NCBI GenBank assembly: GCA_027064085.1
Contig: JAMOQH010000182.1
Location: 38,849-73,696, forward strand
Length of the DNA: 34,848 nt
Origin: a bacterium
GTDB taxonomy: Bacteria > UBP6 > JAFGXH01
Reading direction: 5' to 3'
Under the pieces are notes generated by a model. That model worked only from the letters and a program-made list of their open reading frames with translations. It made no database searches and was not told the origin of the DNA. The position numbers and the translations under genes were made by a program. Below, piece by piece: positions 28,241 through 34,848 of this stretch. Position 1 is the first letter of the stretch; every line of letters begins with the position of its first letter.

Positions 28241-28647
28241 AAATTTTCGCTCTCTGTTATCAAATTTATATTACTAACTCCGGAATTTCTAACAACAGAC
28301 ATAATTTTTACAACAAATCCATAAGGAAGTGTTTTATCTGCTTCTAAATATATCTCTTTCTTTTCTTGTAATTTTGTATTAGATAATATATTTTTTTTTA
28401 GATTATCAAAATTAACGACTTTTCCATCTATAGTAATTTTTTTGGATTTATCAATGCTCATAGTAATGTATTTTTCATTATCTGTTGGAACTATTTTAGA
28501 TGATGTTTTAGGCAAATTAATTTGTTCCCCTTGCTGAATCATTGGGGCTGCGACCATAAAAATAATAAGCAATACAAGCATAACATCAACCATTGGAGTA
28601 ATATTTATATCACTAAAGCCCTCTTTTTTATTTCCTGAAAATGCCAT
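28237..28647 (-). CDS. ExbD/TolR family protein
   Basis: DINITPMVDVMLVLLIIFMVAAPM. Confidence 0.92.
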   Translation of the reverse strand: MAFSGNKKEGFSDINITPMVDVMLVLLIIFMVAAPMIQQGEQINLPKTSSKIVPTDNEKYITMSIDKSKKITIDGKVVNFDNLKKNILSNTKLQEKKEIYLEADKTLPYGFVVKIMSVVRNSGVSNINLITESENL

Positions 28648-28656
28648 AATAAACTC

Positions 28657-29373
28657 CTAGTTTTTATCAGAAAAAATATATCTTTTAACAATATTTAAAA
28701 AATCTTTTTCAAAATTTTCCATATCTGATATCTGCACCCTGATTTTATCAGAATAAAAGTTGTAGGCAATAACCGCGGGTATTGCAGCAAATAGTCCGAT
28801 TGCAGTAGCAATTAATGCTTCTGCAATACCCGGAGCAACAGTTAATAATGAGGCAGAACCCTTTGAAGCAATATTTATAAAAGATGACATAATGCCCCAA
28901 ACAGTACCAAGTAAACCTACAAAGGGAGCCGTTGAGCCTATAGTCGCTAAATAAGGAACAAGTGACTCAAGGCTATTAGCTTGAGTAGTGATAGCTTTTC
29001 TTAGGGTTCTTGAAATATAGTCCAAATCTCCCTCTTTGGTCTCTCCTGTTTTTTTTATATTTTCAAGTTCTTCATAGGCTGCTATAAATATTTTAGCAAT
29101 GGGAGAATATGTCAATTCTTTTGCTTTATCATAAGATGAATCTAAAGCTCTTTCCTTCCAAAAAAAATCTAAAAACTCATTACTTTGTTTGTGGGCATTT
29201 TTTAAATAAAAATATTTATAAAAAATAATAAAAATTGATGCAAGACTAGAGAGAGCTAACACTATTAGTATAAATAAAACTAAACCTTTAGAATCTCCTA
29301 ATATTCCTATAATACTCATTTCTTGAGCTTTTTCTGCTGATTTTGTTGCTAGTTCAATAGCAATTGAGTTCAT
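28657..29373 (-). CDS. TolQ/ExbB-like MotA/TolQ/ExbB proton channel
   Basis: LATIGSTAPFVGLLGTVWGIMSSF and SLLTVAPGIAEALIATAIGLFAAIPAVIAYN. Confidence 0.93.
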   Translation of the reverse strand: MNSIAIELATKSAEKAQEMSIIGILGDSKGLVLFILIVLALSSLASIFIIFYKYFYLKNAHKQSNEFLDFFWKERALDSSYDKAKELTYSPIAKIFIAAYEELENIKKTGETKEGDLDYISRTLRKAITTQANSLESLVPYLATIGSTAPFVGLLGTVWGIMSSFINIASKGSASLLTVAPGIAEALIATAIGLFAAIPAVIAYNFYSDKIRVQISDMENFEKDFLNIVKRYIFSDKN

Positions 29374-29446
29374 TTTTCCTCCAAATATAATACCTTAGAT
29401 ATATTTACAATTTTTTAACAAAAAATTCCACTTTTTAGAGATATAA

Positions 29447-29893
29447 TTAACTTGCACAAGAAACAGCATCACATGTTGACTCAACACAAAGCATTCCTGT
29501 TTCAAGTTTGTAGCCAGGATAACAATTACAATAAATTGTTCTATCTGTATCTGATCTGCAAAATCCATTACTTGAACAATCTTTGTTTTCACATGGATTA
29601 CTTGTGTAAACTTCTTCTCCCTGACAATCTTGACAAGTTTTAATACAATTTGTTCCATTGAGGTCATAACCCTCTTTACAAGAGTATTCTATACAGCTAC
29701 TACCTTGTTCATAATATCCTTCTTCACACATACATCTAATATAATATTTATGATCAACATAACAAATTCCTTTATTAGAACAAGTTATATTCTTACATTT
29801 ATCTGTTTGGGTAACACTTGAATCATCACATGATAATAAAATTAACATATTGACTATAAATATAGGTAATAAAATAATGATTTTACTCTTCAT
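29447..29893 (-). CDS. EGF-like Cys-rich lipoprotein (small)
   Basis: Lipobox ILLSC; CKNITCSNKGICYVDHKYYIRCMCEEGYY and CENKDCSSNGFCRSDTDRTIYCNCYPGY EGF-like modules. Confidence 0.75.
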   Translation of the reverse strand: MKSKIIILLPIFIVNMLILLSCDDSSVTQTDKCKNITCSNKGICYVDHKYYIRCMCEEGYYEQGSSCIEYSCKEGYDLNGTNCIKTCQDCQGEEVYTSNPCENKDCSSNGFCRSDTDRTIYCNCYPGYKLETGMLCVESTCDAVSCAS

Positions 29894-30293
29894 GATGATG
29901 TTCTGGGTGTAAATGGCTTACATTATGATGTGTTTCCATATTATAAGTACCATGAGCTTTTAAATTTCCTGATAAATATTCATCATAAGCAGTTTTAACA
30001 GTGATATTCATAGCATTTGGAACAACTGCAATATTATTTGATTCAAAAAGTTGAAAAGCTTTTTGCCCTAATGCTCCTGTAATAAGCATACTTACACCTT
30101 CATTCATAAGCATTTTAGGAACCATTCCTGGTTTATGATTTTCACCAGTCATTTGGTTTTGTAATACCTTAATATCTTTAATATTGAAGTCATTATCAAC
30201 ATCTAAAATTGTAAAAAATGGTGCATGACCAAAATGAGATGCTACTAAACTTTCTAGTCCGGTATTTTGTAAAGATGTTACTGCAATTAACAT
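29883..30293 (-). CDS. NifX/NifB dinitrogenase Fe-Mo cofactor-like protein with His-rich tail
   Basis: MLIAVTSLQNTGLESLVASHFGHAPFFTILDV; MLMNEGVSMLITGALGQKAFQLF; tail METHHNVSHLHPEHHHEE. Confidence 0.82.
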   Translation of the reverse strand: MLIAVTSLQNTGLESLVASHFGHAPFFTILDVDNDFNIKDIKVLQNQMTGENHKPGMVPKMLMNEGVSMLITGALGQKAFQLFESNNIAVVPNAMNITVKTAYDEYLSGNLKAHGTYNMETHHNVSHLHPEHHHEE

Positions 30294-30510
30294 ATTAGCT
30301 CCTATAAGAATAATAAGTAAATAAAACAAATGGAGAAACCTCCTATGATTTATTTAACTTAAATTATATAAAATATCAAGACTTAGTGTCTTTTATACGA
30401 TTTTTTCTATTATTTAGACAATAATTTCCTATTTTTAGGTAATTTTATAAAAAAAATTGCATAATGATGAGTATAAATCTATAATAAATTTATTAATTAT
30501 AGGGGGCATA

Positions 30511-31176
30511 ATGAAAAAAGAATTATTTTTTACAGAAAATTTTTTTAAAGACTTAGATGAGCATCCAGAATTGGTATTGAGCTCAAATAACAAAGTTATA
30601 ATTAGGGGAACTACAACAATTAAACTTCTTCCCTCTATTTTATTAAAATCTTCAGAAAGAAGTTTCTCTATTACAGAAGAAGAAGCAACCAAAAACGGAA
30701 TTAATATAAATCTAAAAGAAATAAAAATAAAAGATACTTTATATCATATTACAAAAGGGTTTTTAGGTAAAAAAGATTTATCACTAATTGAACTTCTTAT
30801 TGAAGAACATAAAGTATTGCTTTCAACTGTTGGTAAAATTCAAAATGAACTTGGAAAACCAGTATGTAATTGCGACGAATTAAATAAATTGCTTAATTTA
30901 TTATTTGAGCAACTTCTAGAGCATCTTAAAAAAGAGGATACATATCTATATAAAAATTACTTAAAAAAACAATCTGTTGTAGAGATTATTAATTTATACA
31001 AAGACAGTATGAAACTTATTTCTAAAACAGCAATGAATTACTATAGTAAATGGAAAAATAACATTAATGAAAGTAATCTTGATGATTTCAAATCAGAAAC
31101 AGCTGGAATTATTGATGTTCTAGGAAAGAGAATTACTAATGAGGAAGAAATATTTTTTCCTGAACTATTAAAATAA
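30511..31176 (+). CDS. Hemerythrin-like HHE-domain protein
   Basis: LIELLIEEHKVLLSTV..., LLEHLKKEDTYLYKNYL, EEEIFFPELL; start trimmed to MKKELFF. Confidence 0.6.
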   Translation: MKKELFFTENFFKDLDEHPELVLSSNNKVIIRGTTTIKLLPSILLKSSERSFSITEEEATKNGININLKEIKIKDTLYHITKGFLGKKDLSLIELLIEEHKVLLSTVGKIQNELGKPVCNCDELNKLLNLLFEQLLEHLKKEDTYLYKNYLKKQSVVEIINLYKDSMKLISKTAMNYYSKWKNNINESNLDDFKSETAGIIDVLGKRITNEEEIFFPELLK

Positions 31177-31229
31177 ATTAAAATAATTATAAGATTAAAA
31201 CAATTTAAAATAAAAATCTAGGTATAACT

Positions 31230-32801
31230 ATGAAAAGAGAAGATATTAAGATTGCAGAAAATGAAATTGTAAGTAGAATATTAGAAAATAATCTAAAAAA
31301 TAAAAAAGCTGAATTGATTGATGTTCTTTATGATATTATTTACAATGAAAAAAAAAGACTAAAAACAGAGATAAAAGATAAAACTTATCAAAAAGATAAA
31401 GAGTTCTTTAAATATATTATCAAAAAATCAAAAAATGCAAATAAATCTGTTCAAAAGGAATTAATAAAAAAAGTTACAGCGTACTACCTAAATGAAGTAA
31501 TATCTGAATTTAAGCCTTTTATATATGAAATATCAACAAAAATTCTTCCTCCTACTATATCTATAATGTTAAATGCTCTTTCGCCTAAAAAAATAATAAA
31601 GAATAAATTTACACCTCCTCCTATAGAACACAATGTTATTGTAACTGGAGAATATAAAAAATTGCAAAAAATATCTAAAAAAGGAACTGTGATTATTGTT
31701 CCAACGCATTTAAGTAATTTAGATTCTCCTTTAATAGGGCTTATGATTTATAAATTAGGATTAGATCCTTTGGTTTATGGTGCTGGATTAAATTTATTTA
31801 AAAATAAATTTTTTGGTTTTTTTATGTCTAAGTTAGGTGCATATAAAGTAGATAGGAGAAAACAATCAATACTTTACAAACAAGTTTTAAAAGAATATGC
31901 AACATTTTCATTAGAAAGAGGATATGGAAACTTATTCTTTCCCGGGGGTACAAGGTCAAGGTCGGGAAAAGTTGAAAATAAACTAAAAAAAGGTTTACTT
32001 GGAACAGGTTTAGATGCATATCAAAATAATTTAAAAAATAAAAATGAAAAACCTGATATCTTTTTTGTACCACTTAACTTAAATTATCAAGTAGTGCTTG
32101 AAGCAGAAACTTTAATTGATGATTATTTAGCAGATGCAGGAAAATCTAGATATATCATAGATGATGATGAGAGTTTCAAAATTTCAAAAATTATGTCATT
32201 TATGGAGAAAATGCTGTCTTTAGATGCCAAAATTATACTAAATTTTGGAGATGCAATAGACCCCTTTGGTAACAAAGTTGATGAAAATGGAAATTCCATA
32301 GATAAAAATGGAAATATAATAGATAAGAAAAAATATCTATATGAAAACGGTAAACTAGTTGAAGACTCACAAAGAAACAGAGCTTATACAGAAATACTAT
32401 CAGAAGAAATACTTAAATCTTACAAAAAAAATAATGTAATAATGAGTGTAAATTTTGTTTCATTTATTGCATTTAAATTATTTGAAAAACAACATGAAAG
32501 TAGTGATTTCTATAAGTTCATTAAAGACCCTACCATTGATTTAAGCATAAAGTTAAGTAATTTTTATAAAGAAAGCGATATATTACTTAAAAAACTGCAT
32601 AAAATGCATAAAAATAAGGAGATTACCCTTTCAGAGATACTCTTAGAGGGTAAATCCGAAGAAATACTTAGTGAAGCTTTAAAGTTTAGCAATTTATTAT
32701 CTAAAAATTTACCTTTATACCGAAAAGGCATAAGATTATATAGCAATAATTTAAAAGTATTATTTTACTATCACAATAGCTTAGATGGATATAAATTTTA
32801 A
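31230..32801 (+). CDS. Glycerol-3-phosphate/1-acylglycerol-3-phosphate acyltransferase (PlsB/PlsC superfamily)
   Basis: VPTHLSNLDSPLIGL (HxxxxD), GAYKVDRRKQ, LFFPGGTRSRSGKV. Confidence 0.85.
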   Translation: MKREDIKIAENEIVSRILENNLKNKKAELIDVLYDIIYNEKKRLKTEIKDKTYQKDKEFFKYIIKKSKNANKSVQKELIKKVTAYYLNEVISEFKPFIYEISTKILPPTISIMLNALSPKKIIKNKFTPPPIEHNVIVTGEYKKLQKISKKGTVIIVPTHLSNLDSPLIGLMIYKLGLDPLVYGAGLNLFKNKFFGFFMSKLGAYKVDRRKQSILYKQVLKEYATFSLERGYGNLFFPGGTRSRSGKVENKLKKGLLGTGLDAYQNNLKNKNEKPDIFFVPLNLNYQVVLEAETLIDDYLADAGKSRYIIDDDESFKISKIMSFMEKMLSLDAKIILNFGDAIDPFGNKVDENGNSIDKNGNIIDKKKYLYENGKLVEDSQRNRAYTEILSEEILKSYKKNNVIMSVNFVSFIAFKLFEKQHESSDFYKFIKDPTIDLSIKLSNFYKESDILLKKLHKMHKNKEITLSEILLEGKSEEILSEALKFSNLLSKNLPLYRKGIRLYSNNLKVLFYYHNSLDGYKF

Positions 32802-32811
32802 AGGGGATATC

Positions 32812-33810
32812 ATGAATTATAAAGTTGGTGTTATAGGTAGCGGTTCTTGGGGAACAACAGTTGCTCAACTAGTTGCTAAAAATAGCTATGAAGTAAATCT
32901 TTATTCAAGAGATAAAAAACAAGTTCAAATTATCAACAAAGAGCATATAAATAAAAAGTACTTACCTGAGTTTAAGCTTTCAGAAAACATAAAAGCTTCT
33001 AATTCACTAAAAGAGGTTACTAAAAACAGTGATATTATATTTATTGCAGTACCAAGTAATGCCTTTAGGTCAACTATAAAAAAAATGAGTAATTGCCTAA
33101 AACCTGAGCAAATTCTAATAAGTTTAACAAAAGGAATTGAAATTAAAACTTATGATGTAATGAGTCAAATTATTTCACAAGAATCATGTATAAAATTAAT
33201 AGGTGTTTTATCTGGGCCAAATTTAGCTAAAGAAATAATGAAAGAGCAACCCGCAGCAACGGTAATTGCTTCAAAATTTGATTTTGTAATAAAAACAGTT
33301 AGTAAAATTATATCATCTGATAAATTTATGGTTTTTGCCCAAAGAGATGTACTTGGAGTTGAAGTTGCAGGAGCATTAAAAAATGTAATTGCTATTGCTT
33401 CCGGCATAGGAGATGGCTTAGGTTTAGGAATTAATGCAACATCATTTTTAGTAACTCTGGGTATTTCTGAAATAAAATATCTTGCTTTAAAACTTGGAGC
33501 TAAACCCGAAACCTTTTACGGACTTGCGGGAACAGGCGATTTAATGGCAACTTCATTTTCTGTTTTAAGTCGAAATTTTAGATTTGGCAAGCTTATAGGT
33601 CAATCAAATGGTGTGGAAGAGGCTCTTAAGTCAGTGGGACAGGTTGTTGAAGGATATACAACTACAAAGGTAGCTCATTTATTTGCAAAATCGATTAATG
33701 TAAATATGCCTATTCTAGATGCTGTTTATAGAATCCTTTATAAAAACAGTAAAGTTGATGAAGTTCTTGCGGAATTATTAAAAATTAGAAAAGATTATTT
33801 ATGGGAGTAG
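32812..33810 (+). CDS. gpsA: NAD(P)H-dependent glycerol-3-phosphate dehydrogenase
   Basis: VGVIGSGSWGTTVAQLVAKN, LSGPNLAKEI, GVEVAGALKNVIAIASGI, GLAGTGDLMAT, SRNFRFG. Confidence 0.95.
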   Translation: MNYKVGVIGSGSWGTTVAQLVAKNSYEVNLYSRDKKQVQIINKEHINKKYLPEFKLSENIKASNSLKEVTKNSDIIFIAVPSNAFRSTIKKMSNCLKPEQILISLTKGIEIKTYDVMSQIISQESCIKLIGVLSGPNLAKEIMKEQPAATVIASKFDFVIKTVSKIISSDKFMVFAQRDVLGVEVAGALKNVIAIASGIGDGLGLGINATSFLVTLGISEIKYLALKLGAKPETFYGLAGTGDLMATSFSVLSRNFRFGKLIGQSNGVEEALKSVGQVVEGYTTTKVAHLFAKSINVNMPILDAVYRILYKNSKVDEVLAELLKIRKDYLWE

Positions 33811-33840
33811 TTTCAAAGTCTTTAACAAGTCTTTTACACT

Positions 33841-33867
33841 AAAAATTAGCCAAATTGTCTAATTTTT
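33841..33867. terminator. Hairpin terminator between convergent gpsA and yaaA
   Basis: AAAAATTAG-ccaaattgt-CTAATTTTT, 9-bp arms. Confidence 0.5.
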
Positions 33868-34605
33868 TAAAAAAGTAAAGCAATTATCATTACTTTCTTT
33901 TTCTGAGAATTTATAGTTATCATAATTAAATTTCTTTAAAAGTTCCAAATTGATAATACTTTCTTTGGCCATAAAATTTAAAAATTTACCTCTCATTTTT
34001 TTAGCATTCATACTTGTTGTTTTATATTTACCATTTTTAAATTCTTTAAAAACAATATTAATTATTTTCTTATTTAATTTCTTTCTATTAATAAGTTTTG
34101 AGTATTCTGTTGATGCTAGATTTATAATTATTTCATCATCTAGCTTATTTAAATAATTTACAATATCTGTTTTCCAAAAATCATATAAGGTTTTATTATT
34201 AATTTTAATTTTAGCTAAAAAATCTAATCTATAGGGCATTATTAAGTCAAATGGTTTTAGGAGTCCATAAAGAGTTGAAATAATAAATAGATTATCTTGT
34301 AAATAATCTAATTCTATTTCTTTCAAAGTATTTGTCTCTATGTTTTTAAATAGGTATCCATTATAAGTAAAAATTGCTTGTTTGGAATTGTTTTTATCTT
34401 CAAACTTCCAATTTTTATATCTTTCATAGTTTAGAAGAGCAAGTTTTTTATTGACTTTTAACTTTTTTTCTATTTCATCAGGAGCTAGTTTTCTCAATTC
34501 TCGGATAATTAATTCTGAGCTATTAAAAAAACTGGGAGTAGTAAATTTTTTAAAATTAATTCTCTTAAAATTAAGAGTTTTGGCAGGTGAAATTATTATT
34601 TTCAT
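33859..34605 (-). CDS. yaaA: YaaA family (DUF328) peroxide-stress protein
   Basis: MKIIISPAKTLNF, IFTYNGYLFKNIE, LFIISTLYGLLKPFDLIMPYRLDF, INLASTEYSK. Confidence 0.92.
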   Translation of the reverse strand: MKIIISPAKTLNFKRINFKKFTTPSFFNSSELIIRELRKLAPDEIEKKLKVNKKLALLNYERYKNWKFEDKNNSKQAIFTYNGYLFKNIETNTLKEIELDYLQDNLFIISTLYGLLKPFDLIMPYRLDFLAKIKINNKTLYDFWKTDIVNYLNKLDDEIIINLASTEYSKLINRKKLNKKIINIVFKEFKNGKYKTTSMNAKKMRGKFLNFMAKESIINLELLKKFNYDNYKFSEKESNDNCFTFLKN

Positions 34606-34782
34606 TTATATTATCTCCAATAATACAAATAAATACTACAATATAATGTTTATAATTACAATTTTTCTTGATTTACTAAAGTAACACTTGCTTTAAATGA
34701 TTATAATACATTGTGTAAGTATATGAAAAAACAGTTAATTATAAAAAAAGAGAAAAAAAGGCCAAAAAAGTGAAAAAAAATA

Positions 34783-34811
34783 TTGACAAAGTGATGTTGG
34801 AAATGTATATT
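34783..34811 (+). promoter_or_regulatory. Consensus sigma70-type promoter with GC-rich discriminator, product beyond window
   Basis: TTGACA-17 bp-TATATT followed by gtaaCTCGCCG. Confidence 0.7.
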
Positions 34812-34848
34812 GTAACTCGCCGTTGGGAAACGAAAGAGATTTTGAGAC

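Noticed and set aside
29395-29667. 90-aa minus-strand ORF
   Set aside because: Out-of-frame reading of the EGF-like lipoprotein, which has a signal peptide and Cys pattern in the other frame.

Overview
AT-rich Gram-negative chromosomal window. Three complete or near-complete envelope systems are visible: MlaEFD-like, TolQ/TolR/TonB-like, and an RND/MFP/TolC efflux operon. About 35 convincing CDS, one initiator tRNA (tRNA-fMet), several hairpin terminators and no CRISPR array were found. In order: 3' end of an MlaE-like permease, mlaF/mlaD-like genes, purine nucleoside phosphorylase, a large EGF-like lipoprotein, ftsY + CPBP protease (-), pth, membrane pyrophosphatase, rlmF, rhodanese, ApbE, a TetR-controlled RND operon whose outer-membrane component carries an extra N-terminal substrate-binding-like domain, a pair of half-size permeases, a short 4-Cys protein, a radical SAM protein, a REP-associated (HUH/Y1) transposase with internal palindromes and an in-frame satellite, an ArsR-controlled permease/thioredoxin/CcdA island divergent from arsR-arsC, yhbY, tRNA-fMet, tonB/exbD/exbB, a second EGF-like lipoprotein, a NifX-like protein, a hemerythrin-like protein, a PlsB-like acyltransferase, gpsA and yaaA. 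The window ends in a strong sigma70-type promoter whose product lies outside. The most notable non-coding signals are three matching 17-bp palindromes (ATAGAATnnnATTCTAT) at the RND and tetR promoters, and two near-identical 18-bp sites overlapping the -10 boxes of the divergent ars promoters. I found no clearly unprecedented multi-gene system. The best candidates for something under-described are the SBP-TolC fusion operon, the transposase that reads through its own REP pair and satellite, and the permease/thiol-relay island.
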